The notes below the pieces were generated by a model that made no database searches, had not been told where the DNA came from, and saw only the letters and a program-made list of their open reading frames with translations. A stretch of 38,905 bases of DNA from Clostridia bacterium (GTDB lineage: Bacteria > Bacillota > Clostridia > Christensenellales > Aristaeellaceae), in NCBI GenBank assembly GCA_017550035.1, contig JAFYLS010000034.1, positions 1-38,905 of the forward strand, in the 5' to 3' direction. Position numbers and translations under genes: made by a program. Positions 1 to 7,990 of this stretch are shown here, in pieces (position 1 is the first letter of the stretch; each line of letters opens with the position of its first letter).

Positions 1-140
1 AAAAGCTCTTCCGTGAGTACGGCCCCAAGTACCGTGCCCGCAACGAAGAAAAGAAGTGCACCGGCGGCTACACCCGCATCTATAAGCTGGGCCCCCGTCG
101 TGGCGACGCTGCCGAACGCGTCATCATCGAACTGATCTGA
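1..140 (+). CDS. rplQ: 50S ribosomal protein L17, C-terminal end (partial)
   Basis: The reading frame enters at base 3 and stops with TGA at 138-140, giving the last 45 residues of L17. The typical L17 ending is visible: a [13 protein letters not shown] stretch, then [18 protein letters not shown] and a hydrophobic VIIELI tail. L17 is a large-subunit protein lining the peptide exit region. It is normally the last gene of the ribosomal alpha operon, and the strong terminator directly after it fits that. The 5' part lies outside the window. Confidence 0.95.
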   Translation, partial: KLFREYGPKYRARNEEKKCTGGYTRIYKLGPRRGDAAERVIIELI

Positions 141-151
141 GTGTAAGGCAA

Positions 152-190
152 AAAGAGTCTGTCCCCTGTGGACAGGCTCTTTTTTCTTTC
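152..190 (+). terminator. Rho-independent terminator after rplQ
   Basis: A 13-base stem (152-164 with 170-182, one G-T pair) closes a five-base loop and runs into a T-rich tail. It ends the ribosomal protein operon. Confidence 0.93.
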
Positions 191-207
191 GGAATGTGAC
201 ATCCCTC

Positions 208-236
208 TTGGCGAAAAGTGGAAAATGTGATACAAT
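208..236 (+). promoter_or_regulatory. Sigma-A promoter for the acetyltransferase/exporter pair
   Basis: TTGGCG at 208-213 and TACAAT at 231-236 are separated by exactly 17 bases. The start point should be near 243. This excludes the ATG at 218 as a start codon, because it lies inside the promoter. Confidence 0.75.
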
Positions 237-277
237 CATTTTTAGTGCGCATCCGTACTCTGTGCACAAAGGAAGTG

Positions 278-715
278 ATGCATGTGATTCACTTGGTGGA
301 TATCGACGAAAGCAACTGGCGTATCCGGCTGTCCGTGCGAGAAGATCAGAAGCATTTTGTTGCCAATGCTGCGGTGCTGCTGGCCCGCGCGTATGCCTAC
401 CGCAATTTCAACTGCCGGGCGTTTTACGTCTGTGACGACGACAACTATGTGGGCATGGGGCTGTATTATGACTGTCCTGAAAGAAATGCCTATGACATGA
501 GCCAATTGTTCATTGACGAAAGATATCAGGGCAGGGGATACGGCAAGGCAGCGATGGCACTGTGCCTCAGGGAAATGCGCAGCGCAGGCCGATTTGACAA
601 GGTGGAACTGTGCTATGTGGAAGGTGCAGAGACCGCCAAACATTTGTATGAAAAACTGGGCTTCGTCGAAGTGGACCGGGACGGCGACGAAATCATTATG
701 GCAATGAAACTTTGA
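278..715 (+). CDS. GNAT N-acetyltransferase, diamine/spermidine acetyltransferase-like (BltD/PaiA type)
   Basis: A 145-residue single-domain GNAT protein that would move acetyl from acetyl-CoA to an amine. The acetyl-CoA loop is clear: LFIDERYQGRGYGKAAM with the R/QxxGxG/A signature, preceded by strand VGMGLYYD. The C-terminal YEKLGFVEVDRDGDEIIM is the usual last-strand region. The order VREDQ..FVANAA, then FIDERYQG, resembles polyamine acetyltransferases such as BltD, so a diamine or spermidine substrate is inferred, not shown. ATG 278 is chosen because the upstream ATG at 218 overlaps the promoter; the GGA at 271-273 leaves a short spacing, so GTG 275 remains possible. It is followed after 21 bases by an exporter gene, recalling the B. 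subtilis blt arrangement of an exporter with a polyamine acetyltransferase. Confidence 0.85.
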   Translation: MHVIHLVDIDESNWRIRLSVREDQKHFVANAAVLLARAYAYRNFNCRAFYVCDDDNYVGMGLYYDCPERNAYDMSQLFIDERYQGRGYGKAAMALCLREMRSAGRFDKVELCYVEGAETAKHLYEKLGFVEVDRDGDEIIMAMKL

Positions 716-736
716 CCGGGTTGAAGGAGGAAAAAC

Positions 737-1573
737 ATGATCTATCTGATTCTGGCGATTCTCTCCAGCGCATCCATCAACATCGTGATGCGTTTGAGCA
801 ACGGCAAGGTAAAGAACAAGATCGGCATGCTGGTGATGAACTATGTGATGTGCACCGTGCTCAGCGCTGCCTTTACCGGTTTTGATAACTTGCTGCCTAA
901 GGTGCCTGAACTGGGCGAAACCATGGCCTGGGGTGTGCTGGATGGTATTCTGTATCTGGCAGGCTTTGTGCTTTTGCAGCTGAACATCCGCAAGAACGGC
1001 GTGGTGCTGACCACCATTTTTGCCAAACTGGGTCTGCTGGTGCCCATGGTTCTGTCCATCTTCCTGTTCAACGAAATGCCCTCTCCGGTGCAGGGGATCG
1101 GCTTTGCCCTGGCCATTGTTGCCATGCTGCTGATCAACTTTGAAAAGAACACTGAAACGGTGAAGTTCAAGGCCGGTCTGGTGATGGTGCTGCTGGCCGG
1201 TGGCGCCTGCGATGCCATGTCCAAGGTGTACAACTTCTACGGATCCAGCGCTCTCAATGACCAGTTTGTATTCTACACCTTCGTGGTGGCGCTGCTCTTG
1301 TGCGTGGCCCTGATGTTCTATAAGAAGGAACGTCCCGGCAAGTATGAACTTTTGTTCGGTCTGCTGGTGGGCATTCCCAATTTCTTCTCTGCTCGCTTCC
1401 TGCTCAAGTCCGTGGACAAATTGCCTGCCGTCATCGTGTATCCCACCTTCAGCGTGGCGGGTATTCTGGTGGTCACGCTGGCCGGTGTGCTCTTCTTCAA
1501 GGAAAAGCTGAGCAAGCGGCAGTGGATGGGCGCTGCGGTGATCCTGGCTGCGCTGGTGCTGCTGAACATCTGA
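737..1573 (+). CDS. EamA/DMT-family transporter
   Basis: A 278-residue, very hydrophobic protein with about ten membrane segments arranged as two similar halves, typical of the drug/metabolite transporter (EamA) superfamily. The second half ends with a helix holding AGVLFFKEKLSKRQWMGAAVILAALVLL, where the E-x-L then W-x-G-A-x-x-I pattern is the common EamA signature. The start has a strong GAAGGAGG six bases upstream. Co-transcription with the acetyltransferase (21-base gap, one shared promoter and one terminator) suggests the pair handles the same small amine or metabolite, but the substrate is unknown. Confidence 0.85.
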   Translation: MIYLILAILSSASINIVMRLSNGKVKNKIGMLVMNYVMCTVLSAAFTGFDNLLPKVPELGETMAWGVLDGILYLAGFVLLQLNIRKNGVVLTTIFAKLGLLVPMVLSIFLFNEMPSPVQGIGFALAIVAMLLINFEKNTETVKFKAGLVMVLLAGGACDAMSKVYNFYGSSALNDQFVFYTFVVALLLCVALMFYKKERPGKYELLFGLLVGIPNFFSARFLLKSVDKLPAVIVYPTFSVAGILVVTLAGVLFFKEKLSKRQWMGAAVILAALVLLNI

Positions 1574-1607
1574 GAAACGGATATTGTTTTGCGGGCATCT
1601 GCAATAG

Positions 1608-1646
1608 AAAAGGTCGTGTATCGTTTTTGATACACGGCCTTTTTGC
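1608..1646 (+). terminator. Rho-independent terminator after the EamA gene
   Basis: A 14-base stem (AAAGGTCGTGTATC pairing with GATACACGGCCTTT, one mismatch) encloses a short T-rich loop and is followed by TTTT. Confidence 0.88.
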
Positions 1647-1733
1647 TGTGGTTTTGTTTATGTGCGGAAACCGGAATGGGCAGAAGGCGGTTGCCTGGAA
1701 AAGCAAGAATCTTCAGCACTCCTGATCTTTCAT

Positions 1734-2378
1734 TTACAACTGTTCTTTCGCAGCAGGTTTCTTTCTCAAATAAGCTCCTATTCCGATGCCGCACAGGGAC
1801 ACAATAATGCCTGTTATCATGTACCAGAAATTAGGGAAGCGAAAAGTAAATGTTGCTGTGCCCAGTTCTTCTGCAAATTCCGTATACGGAACGGTAAGAA
1901 ATGTTATGGCAGCCCCTAAAACACAAAACCAGTTTCCTTTTCCCCAATAGTCATTCTTGGCAACCGTTACTGTCGAGACAAGTAAAAGGAGCGGCAGCAA
2001 AATCCACCTTAAAGCAAAATCAAGCCCTGCAGGTATCGGCCCTATATTCCACACAACCATCATGGCTGCAGCCCAAATGACAAAGTAGGTGGAAAGTAAT
2101 ATGATCTTTCCCAAATTTCTTTTTGCCTTTACGGTGTTTGTGCTCTCCTCCAGAAATTCCTGATAAGTCTGCTTCATCGATTTTTCCTCCTTGAGGAGAT
2201 GGTCAAGACTTACGGAATAGATATCGCTCATTTTGATGACACTCATGATATCAGGATAAGACTTATCATTTTCCCAATTGGAAATGGTCTGTCTGCTAAC
2301 GTCAAGTAACTCGGCCGCCTGTTCCTGCGTTATTCCTTTTATGTTTCGTGCCTTTTTGAGCTTGCTGCCTATTTCCAT
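1734..2378 (-). CDS. XRE-family transcriptional regulator with C-terminal membrane domain
   Basis: 214 residues. Residues 3-62 form a Cro/C1-type helix-turn-helix with the classic core ITQEQAAELLDVSRQTISNWENDKSYPD. Residues 90-205 hold about four hydrophobic segments, ending in a lysine-rich tail. This architecture, a cytoplasmic XRE domain fused to a small membrane domain, is common in Firmicutes, where the membrane part is thought to sense the envelope or small compounds. The ribosome site AAAGGAGGT sits about seven bases before ATG. A palindrome overlaps the predicted start of transcription (see 2403-2416), which suggests autoregulation. It is a single-gene unit, transcribed away from the AT-rich gene upstream. 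Confidence 0.88.
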   Translation of the reverse strand: MEIGSKLKKARNIKGITQEQAAELLDVSRQTISNWENDKSYPDIMSVIKMSDIYSVSLDHLLKEEKSMKQTYQEFLEESTNTVKAKRNLGKIILLSTYFVIWAAAMMVVWNIGPIPAGLDFALRWILLPLLLLVSTVTVAKNDYWGKGNWFCVLGAAITFLTVPYTEFAEELGTATFTFRFPNFWYMITGIIVSLCGIGIGAYLRKKPAAKEQL

Positions 2379-2402
2379 ATTCTTTCCACCTCCTTTGATT
2401 TC

Positions 2403-2450
2403 GCTTCATTTGAAGCAAAATCAGTATACAAAATCTCTGAATGCATTTCT
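2403..2450 (-). promoter_or_regulatory. Promoter and candidate operator of the XRE regulator
   Basis: On the minus strand, TATACT (plus 2423-2428) is preceded at 17 bases by a weak TAGAAA. Directly downstream lies a perfect inverted repeat GCTTCA-TT-TGAAGC (2403-2416), where the transcript should start. This is a usual place for a repressor site. The binding protein is inferred to be the encoded XRE regulator itself. Confidence 0.5.
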
Positions 2451-2671
2451 ACCAAACTGCTTTTACATCATGAAAAATCAATGTAAAAATCCTTTTACAA
2501 AGGCATAAAAGCAAACTGAAAAGCATCGTTTTTTCATGGGATTAACGCCGGTCAGAAAGGATTGGAGATAAGGGACGGTTATTGTGCGGTAAATTGGAAT
2601 TTGACTACTTGCACTCATCCAGAATATGCAATCATATAGTAGCCCCATAACTCGGAGATGAGCGTACGAGA

Positions 2672-4228
2672 TTATTGTTTTGCGTATTCTTCTTTTGTAT
2701 AGAACTGGTTTGCTTTTAAGTACTTTGGAATGTTCTGGGATTCGCCGTTAATCATGATATCCGCATGATTTCTGGCAATTTCCAAACAGTAAGTGTTCTG
2801 ATTGGTTGGGAGCTTTCCAATACACTGCACACGAAGCTTTAGGTTCGGACTTAAGTTTCGGATATCAAACAGGGTTAAAAACCGTTTACAACGTCCCTTG
2901 AAAGAAATTTCAGGGTCCAGATTATCTAAGTTTGTATTATTGAATTCAAATATAATGTTTAACCAGTCGTCTTCCATATAAAGCGCAGTATCACAGAATT
3001 CTTCGACATATTCTCGGTTCTGGCTTGCACGGGAAATACGGGAGAACTCTTCAATCTCATCCACGAAGGTCAGATAAGAGTCAGTATCCAAAGAAGAAAT
3101 TCGGAACTGCTCACTAGTGTGATCGGTAATGGAGGTTAGAATGGATTGTACCGCCATAATCTGCGCAAATTCTTGAGAGTCTTTATAACGGAAATCGTCC
3201 TTTAATGCATTGTAGTCGATACTTTGGAAAGCACGTACATTCTTACAAAGAAGAAATGCACTCATGATGCCATGGCGATACTCTTCGAAGTCATTCCAAT
3301 AACCGAGCTGTTTTGAAATCGGTGCAGCAAAGCCGTGGCTATAGCATGTAGAATGCAGAATGATCGCTTTTTCTTCCTCAGTAAGCTCTGCTAAAGCTTG
3401 GCGGTTGACATCACACAGCACGCCGTTTTTATTTATTATCATGATTTTGCTGAAAATATCCACAAGCCGGTCATCTTTATCAGAAACATCTAACTTAATA
3501 ACAGTATTACGGCTGATGAAATCAATAAAATTCTTGACAAATTCCTGTTGGATATTTCCGTATTCAAAAGAAAAATCAGTAAAGTTGTTTACAGAAAAGA
3601 ACGGAAGTACTTTTTTGATGCTTTTGTTAATTTTCTCGATTTTCTTTAATGGATATCCAAGGTCGTGTGTAAGTGCAGAAATGCAACGGACAGATTCGTT
3701 TTTTGCAAGCAGACTGTGAAGCATTGTCTCAATATCTTTAAATTTACTCAGATGTTCAGAAAAGGCAGAATCAAAAAATTCTCCATGCTTGAAGAGCTCC
3801 GAAAGAGCATATAGGGTGCTGGGAAGATTTTCCATATCAAGAAACAGGTCATGAAATTCCTCGCGGCGCGTTAAGTACTCACCTAAGAAATACACCCAGA
3901 TGCAATGTAGTGTGTGGTCACGATAGAAGGAATCGGATGCGAAAATCAATTCTTCAAATTCGACATATGCATCAAAATACTTAAACAGCTTGTCATAGCC
4001 GGATTTGTCGGGATTAATATCAGTCATCGCTGCTTCAAATAAAACTTTCCAAAGCTTACAGGCAATGGAAATCTTATTGTTCATTTTATCTTCGTTCAAA
4101 AGCTGCTCAATGAGTATATGAATCTGGTGTTTTAATTCGGGCTTTTCTTTCAAAAAAACAATCCGGTCGGCAGTCATTTCTTCCAAATAAAACTGCATTA
4201 CGGTTTTTTCGTTTACAAAGTGTTCCAT
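2672..4228 (-). CDS. HD-motif (metal-dependent phosphohydrolase-like) accessory protein
   Basis: 518 residues, soluble, mostly helical, with no signal peptide. I do not recognise the family. It contains a spaced set of residues fitting the HD superfamily: H105 in DHTLH, H188-D189 in LTHDLGYP, H319 in EYRHG, H370 in TDHT and D390 in FVDEIEEFSR. HD enzymes use these to bind metal and cleave phosphate esters, so phosphohydrolase activity is likely but the substrate is unknown. The start at 4228 is chosen because a promoter (TTGCTA-N17-TATACT) lies just upstream, so the longer frame reaching 4339 would begin before the transcript does. GGGGA precedes the ATG. The gene is clearly AT-richer than its neighbours and stands alone, suggesting horizontal acquisition, perhaps as a defence or nucleotide-control gene. 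Confidence 0.6.
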   Translation of the reverse strand: MEHFVNEKTVMQFYLEEMTADRIVFLKEKPELKHQIHILIEQLLNEDKMNNKISIACKLWKVLFEAAMTDINPDKSGYDKLFKYFDAYVEFEELIFASDSFYRDHTLHCIWVYFLGEYLTRREEFHDLFLDMENLPSTLYALSELFKHGEFFDSAFSEHLSKFKDIETMLHSLLAKNESVRCISALTHDLGYPLKKIEKINKSIKKVLPFFSVNNFTDFSFEYGNIQQEFVKNFIDFISRNTVIKLDVSDKDDRLVDIFSKIMIINKNGVLCDVNRQALAELTEEEKAIILHSTCYSHGFAAPISKQLGYWNDFEEYRHGIMSAFLLCKNVRAFQSIDYNALKDDFRYKDSQEFAQIMAVQSILTSITDHTSEQFRISSLDTDSYLTFVDEIEEFSRISRASQNREYVEEFCDTALYMEDDWLNIIFEFNNTNLDNLDPEISFKGRCKRFLTLFDIRNLSPNLKLRVQCIGKLPTNQNTYCLEIARNHADIMINGESQNIPKYLKANQFYTKEEYAKQ

Positions 4229-4260
4229 GGGGATCCCCTTTCTTTTGTATTGTGTACAAT

Positions 4261-4289
4261 AGTATAATTCACTAAAATGGAAATAGCAA
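4261..4289 (-). promoter_or_regulatory. Promoter of the HD-motif gene
   Basis: Read on the minus strand: TTGCTA (plus 4284-4289), 17 bases, TATACT (plus 4261-4266). The start of transcription would be near 4254, about 25 bases before ATG 4228. Confidence 0.65.
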
Positions 4290-4424
4290 GGGAGTAATCC
4301 GCAGATTTTGAGTATACACTTCGTCAAATCCAAGTTCATCGGTCAGCTTATCTGTGGATGGAAAACAAAGGGCAGGCGAAATCTGGTCATTGCGCCGGTT
4401 GCTGATGGATGGAAAAGAACTTGC

Positions 4425-5342
4425 TTATTGTGCCAGCTTTTCGAACAAATCGGTAAACAGGGCGTCCCGGTGGATTTGATACACATAGCGGATGGGCAAA
4501 CCGGGATGGGCGGCATCATAGACGCTGTCATATTCCGGCATCAGGGCGGGGCGCACATCGCTGGCCATGAAACGGTTGTTTTCATTCAGCAGCCAGCCGA
4601 TGGCGGTCACATCCCAGATGACCCGAGACCAGGGGGTGCCGGAAGCGTAGCTTTCGCCGGCATCCACAAAGGTTTTCAAAAGATAATCGCTGAGGGCATT
4701 TTTGCCCTTCAGCCAGTGTTCCATTTCCCAGCGGGAAGCGGAAAAGCATTCTACCACGCCCAAACAGGGCAGCTGCACCACAGGCGCGCCGCTTGCCATT
4801 ACCACGCGGGCAGCGGCAATATCCTGCACCATGTTGAATTCATCCGTTCTGGGCATGTGATGGGCATGTCCGCCCAGCCACACAATCACGATGTTTTCCC
4901 GCATTTCAGGGCGCAGAAGCAGTGCCGAAGCCACATTGGTAATGGCGCCGATAGCGGCGATATAAAGCGGCTTTTCGGGGCTGTACTGCATGGCAAGGTC
5001 GGCCATGAACTGAGCGGCGGGGGAGAGAACAGGAGTACTTTCATCGGGCAGATATACGGGCGAACCCTGATATACCCATGGGTTCAAATCTTCCCGATTT
5101 GCCAGGTGCAGCAGCCGGAAAATCTCCTGATAGCTTTTTTCCATGCCGTCTTCCGGACCAACGCTCAGTTCGTTGTGGAAGGGCGCGGCGCAGATGCCTT
5201 TGACAGTCAGTTTATCATTGCTGCGCAAAAGATAGGACAGCGCAAACTGATCGTCCGTTTCGTTGAAGGTATCAGTGTCCAGAACCACATCTATCCGTTC
5301 CGTGGGAACTTCCAGGTTTTTCAGCAGCTGCTCGTGGGTCAT
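4425..5342 (-). CDS. Nucleoside hydrolase (IunH/URH family)
   Basis: 305 residues. It should split the N-glycosidic bond of nucleosides into base and ribose with a bound calcium. The N-terminal metal motif is DTDTFNETDD (residues 22-31), a variant of the usual DTDPGxDD with two extra residues, seen in one branch of the family. A later AAIGAITNVASALLLRPE segment and the C-terminal WDVTAIGWLL aspartate also match. The start at ATG 5342 overlaps the stop of the upstream gene as ATGA and has GAAAGGAGA eight bases before it; the longer frame to 5438 is only an extension within the neighbouring gene. It is third in the mtaB operon. The true substrate (ribonucleoside, pyrimidine or another) cannot be told. 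Confidence 0.88.
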   Translation of the reverse strand: MTHEQLLKNLEVPTERIDVVLDTDTFNETDDQFALSYLLRSNDKLTVKGICAAPFHNELSVGPEDGMEKSYQEIFRLLHLANREDLNPWVYQGSPVYLPDESTPVLSPAAQFMADLAMQYSPEKPLYIAAIGAITNVASALLLRPEMRENIVIVWLGGHAHHMPRTDEFNMVQDIAAARVVMASGAPVVQLPCLGVVECFSASRWEMEHWLKGKNALSDYLLKTFVDAGESYASGTPWSRVIWDVTAIGWLLNENNRFMASDVRPALMPEYDSVYDAAHPGLPIRYVYQIHRDALFTDLFEKLAQ

Positions 5343-5890
5343 GGCAGAAGATCTCCTTTCAGATGGGAAAAGGGAATGAAGCTTTGCGGCGGAGTATCCT
5401 GCGGAAGATGTTTTTCCATCCATACCACATCCCGCCACATGCCCATTTTATAGCCGCTTTCGTGGAAATGGGCGCACAGGGTGTAGCCCATCTTTTCGTG
5501 GAAGCGGATGCTTTCATCGTTAGGGTAGGTGATGCAGGCGTTCAGGGAATGAACGTGCTGCTTTGCCAGCAGCCTCTCCAGTTCCTGATACAGCATTTTG
5601 CCCACGCCCATGCCATGGAAACCGTCCTTGATATAGATGCTGGTTTCCACCGCCCAATCGTAAGCCGCGCGGCTTTTGAAAGCGGATGCATAAGCATAGC
5701 CGATGATCTCGCCATCCTTCTCGGCAGCCAGATAGGGGTATTTGGGCAGCGTATTTTGGATGCGGGCGGCAAATTCGGTTTCTGACGGCACTTCCAGTTC
5801 AAAGGTAACGGCAGTATGCGCAACATAGGGTGCATAGATTTGGAGAAAGGCGGAAGCATCCTCCGGCTTTGCAATGCGAAGCGAGATCAC
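5339..5890 (-). CDS. GNAT N-acetyltransferase, phosphinothricin acetyltransferase-like
   Basis: 183 residues of the Pat/Bar/MnaT branch of GNAT enzymes. Evidence: the opening ISLRIAKPEDASAFLQIYAPYV, the PSETEFAARI segment, YAYASAFKSRAAYDWAVETSIYI, the acetyl-CoA loop GFHGMGVGKMLYQ, and the ending ESIRFHEKMGYT...W.DVVWMEK. Members acetylate phosphinothricin, methionine sulfoximine or similar amino acids; here the substrate is unknown. Residues after about 168 form an extra tail. The gene begins at ATG 5890, overlapping the mtaB stop by four bases, and ends overlapping the nucleoside hydrolase start by four bases, so all three are probably translationally coupled. Confidence 0.9.
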   Translation of the reverse strand: MISLRIAKPEDASAFLQIYAPYVAHTAVTFELEVPSETEFAARIQNTLPKYPYLAAEKDGEIIGYAYASAFKSRAAYDWAVETSIYIKDGFHGMGVGKMLYQELERLLAKQHVHSLNACITYPNDESIRFHEKMGYTLCAHFHESGYKMGMWRDVVWMEKHLPQDTPPQSFIPFSHLKGDLLP

Positions 5891-7176
5891 GGCAGGATCA
5901 CGCCTTTCAGGCCGTTTTCATCGGCATGGGTGACTTTTACACGGCACAGCGCATTTTCGGGCATATCGCCTTCTGCGCGGCAGTGCACATATTCTCCTGT
6001 ATAGCCGCTGAGCATGCCTTCCACGCCCTTTTCCTCAAAGAGCACCTCCACTTCCTGCCCGATAAAGCTTTCGTGGTAGGAAGCAGCCAGCTTCTGGCCC
6101 AAAGCGATCAGCGTACGGGTGCGTTCTTCCCGGACCTTTTTGGGCACCTGACCGCTCATGGTGGCGGCAGGGGTGCCGGTGCGGGCGCTGTAGGGGAACA
6201 CATGCATGCGGGCAAAGTGTACCTTTTCGGTAAAAGCCAGGGTCTCCTGGAATTCTTCCTCCGTTTCGCCGGGAAAACCGCAAATCACATCCGTGGTGAT
6301 GGCGCAGGAGGACATGTATTTTCTAAGCAGGGAAGCGGCGGTAAAGAACTCCTCCGTGGTATAACGGCGGCGCATGCGCCTGAGCACGGTATCGCTGCCG
6401 GACTGCAGCGCCAGATGGAACTGGGGACACACTTCCTTGCGCTGGGCAATGGCTTTGGCAAATTCTTCGGTGACAATGACGGGTTCCAGAGAACCCAGAC
6501 GGATGCGCTTTACGCCCTCGACCAAGCAGGCGTCAATGGCGTCCAAGAGTGTTTCGCCGTTCAAATCACGGCCGTAGCTGGTCAGGTGGATGCCGGTGAG
6601 CACCAGTTCTTCAAAGCCGGCGTTTGCCAAAATGGCAGCCTCTTCCCGGATATCCTCCACCTTGCGGGAACGGATACCGCCCCGCACATAGGGGATGATG
6701 CAGTAGGTGCAATAGCGGTCGCAGCCTTCCTGAATTTTGATGGCGGCGCGGGTGCGTTCGGCAAAGCGGGCAATTTTGAGGGGCTCAAAGGGAACGTGAA
6801 GCAGATCCTTTTCCACAGCGGAAACGGAGGTGTTTTTTTCGATGGCATCGTGAAGCAGCGCCACCACGTCCGCGCGGTGAGCGTTGCCGATGATGAGCCG
6901 TGCGCCCGTTTCCAGCAGCTTTTCACCGTCCCGCTGGGCAAGACACCCGGCAATGACGATATGGGCGGCAGGGTTCTGTTTCAGCGCCCGGCGCACCATC
7001 TGCAGGCTTTTTTTATCGCCGGTGCCGGTCACCGTGCAGGTGTTGATCACGTACACATCGCTGATTTCATCAAACTCTTTCAGCGTATAGCCGTTTTGCA
7101 GAAAACTTTCCAGCATGGCTTGGGTATCGTACTGGTTTACCTTGCAGCCAAGGGTGTGGAATGCAACAGTGGGCAT
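5887..7176 (-). CDS. mtaB: tRNA (t6A37)-methylthiotransferase MtaB
   Basis: 429 residues, the usual length. MtaB is a radical-SAM enzyme that adds a methylthio group to t6A at position 37 of certain tRNAs, giving ms2t6A. The N-terminal methylthiotransferase domain opens with HTLGCKVNQYDTQ and holds the three cysteines C11, C47 (INTCTVT) and C78 (IAGCLAQ) for one iron-sulfur cluster. The radical-SAM cluster motif is C152, C156, C159 in GCDRYCTYCIIPY. A short TRAM-like region forms the C terminus (from about residue 370). The ribosome site is GAAAGGAA. It is first in a three-gene operon with a GNAT enzyme and a nucleoside hydrolase, and its promoter is back to back with that of the SGNH gene. 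Confidence 0.95.
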   Translation of the reverse strand: MPTVAFHTLGCKVNQYDTQAMLESFLQNGYTLKEFDEISDVYVINTCTVTGTGDKKSLQMVRRALKQNPAAHIVIAGCLAQRDGEKLLETGARLIIGNAHRADVVALLHDAIEKNTSVSAVEKDLLHVPFEPLKIARFAERTRAAIKIQEGCDRYCTYCIIPYVRGGIRSRKVEDIREEAAILANAGFEELVLTGIHLTSYGRDLNGETLLDAIDACLVEGVKRIRLGSLEPVIVTEEFAKAIAQRKEVCPQFHLALQSGSDTVLRRMRRRYTTEEFFTAASLLRKYMSSCAITTDVICGFPGETEEEFQETLAFTEKVHFARMHVFPYSARTGTPAATMSGQVPKKVREERTRTLIALGQKLAASYHESFIGQEVEVLFEEKGVEGMLSGYTGEYVHCRAEGDMPENALCRVKVTHADENGLKGVILP

Positions 7177-7212
7177 ACAAATAATTCCTTTCGTTGTAAG
7201 GGGTACAGGGAC

Positions 7213-7241
7213 AGTTTACCATGAAAGAAGGGGTGTTGCAA
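7213..7241 (-). promoter_or_regulatory. Candidate promoter of the mtaB operon
   Basis: Minus strand: TTGCAA (plus 7236-7241), 17 bases, TAAACT (plus 7213-7218). Each box matches consensus at four of six positions. It almost abuts the plus-strand promoter at 7245-7273, so the two divergent units may compete or be co-regulated. Confidence 0.45.
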
Positions 7242-7244
7242 CTC

Positions 7245-7273
7245 TTTACGAATGGGAGAAAATGGGCTATAAT
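7245..7273 (+). promoter_or_regulatory. Promoter of the SGNH hydrolase gene
   Basis: TTTACG at 7245-7250, 17 bases, then a perfect TATAAT at 7268-7273. Transcription should start near 7280. Confidence 0.75.
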
Positions 7274-7314
7274 GTACACAATGGAATAAAATGTCTTTGC
7301 GGAGGACGTTAAAC

Positions 7315-7965
7315 ATGCTTTTTGAAAAGAACGACCGGATCCTCTTTATCGGCGATTCCATCGGCGATTATGACCGTGAGCGTCCCGTAGGCGACAGTGC
7401 AGACGGCTGGGGCACCAGCTATGTGGCGGATGTGGCATCCATGCTGCAGGCAGCCTATCCTGCTTACCGCATGCGCATCATGAACGTGTGCACCAGCGGC
7501 CATCAGAGCCGGGATCTGGAAAAACGCTGGGATGAAGACGTGATGAACAACCGTCCCGACTGGGTGTGCATGATGATCGGCATTAACGATGTATGGCGTC
7601 AGTATGACTGCCCCGACCGTCCGGAACTGTGGTACGGCATTGAAGATTACGAAGCTGCGCTTTGCCGGATGATCGAAAAGACGCTGCCCAAGGTGAAGGG
7701 CATGGTGCTGATGACCCCCTACTTCCTGGAACAGAACAAGGAAGATGAAATGCGCAAAACCATGGACGCTTACGGCGCTGTGGTGAAGAAGCTGGGTGAA
7801 AAGTACGGCATTCTGACCATCGATATCCAGAAAATGTGGGACGATTTCTTTTCCGAAGGCGGCTTGCATCCCCATGCCATTTGCTGGGACTGCATTCATC
7901 CCAACATCATCGGCCGCAAGGTGCTCTGCCGCACCTTCCTCAAAGCGGTGGGTTATGAATGGTAA
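7315..7965 (+). CDS. SGNH/GDSL-type esterase
   Basis: 216 residues. The SGNH blocks are present: RILFIGDSIGDYDR (catalytic serine in GDS, residues about 8-14), the glycine region after it, MIGINDVWRQ (the GxND oxyanion block), and WDCIHPNIIGR (the D-x-x-H of the catalytic pair). Such enzymes remove acyl groups, commonly acetyl from sugars or lipids; the substrate is unknown. There is no signal peptide, so it acts in the cytoplasm. ATG 7315 is preferred over 7291 because GCGGAGG lies nine bases before it, while 7291 would lie only about ten bases from the transcript start. Confidence 0.9.
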   Translation: MLFEKNDRILFIGDSIGDYDRERPVGDSADGWGTSYVADVASMLQAAYPAYRMRIMNVCTSGHQSRDLEKRWDEDVMNNRPDWVCMMIGINDVWRQYDCPDRPELWYGIEDYEAALCRMIEKTLPKVKGMVLMTPYFLEQNKEDEMRKTMDAYGAVVKKLGEKYGILTIDIQKMWDDFFSEGGLHPHAICWDCIHPNIIGRKVLCRTFLKAVGYEW

Positions 7966-7990
7966 CATGTTGCCCCCCCTTACCATTCTC

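Noticed and set aside
2379..2671. Small gene or RNA between the XRE regulator and the HD-motif gene
   Set aside because: Apart from the regulator's promoter and palindrome, only short frames without ribosome sites were seen, and no stable hairpin with a T run.
4308..5453. Long open frame on the plus strand (381 codons) opposite the nucleoside hydrolase
   Set aside because: It is the antisense shadow of a gene with clear motifs; its product is low in normal protein features and has no ribosome site.
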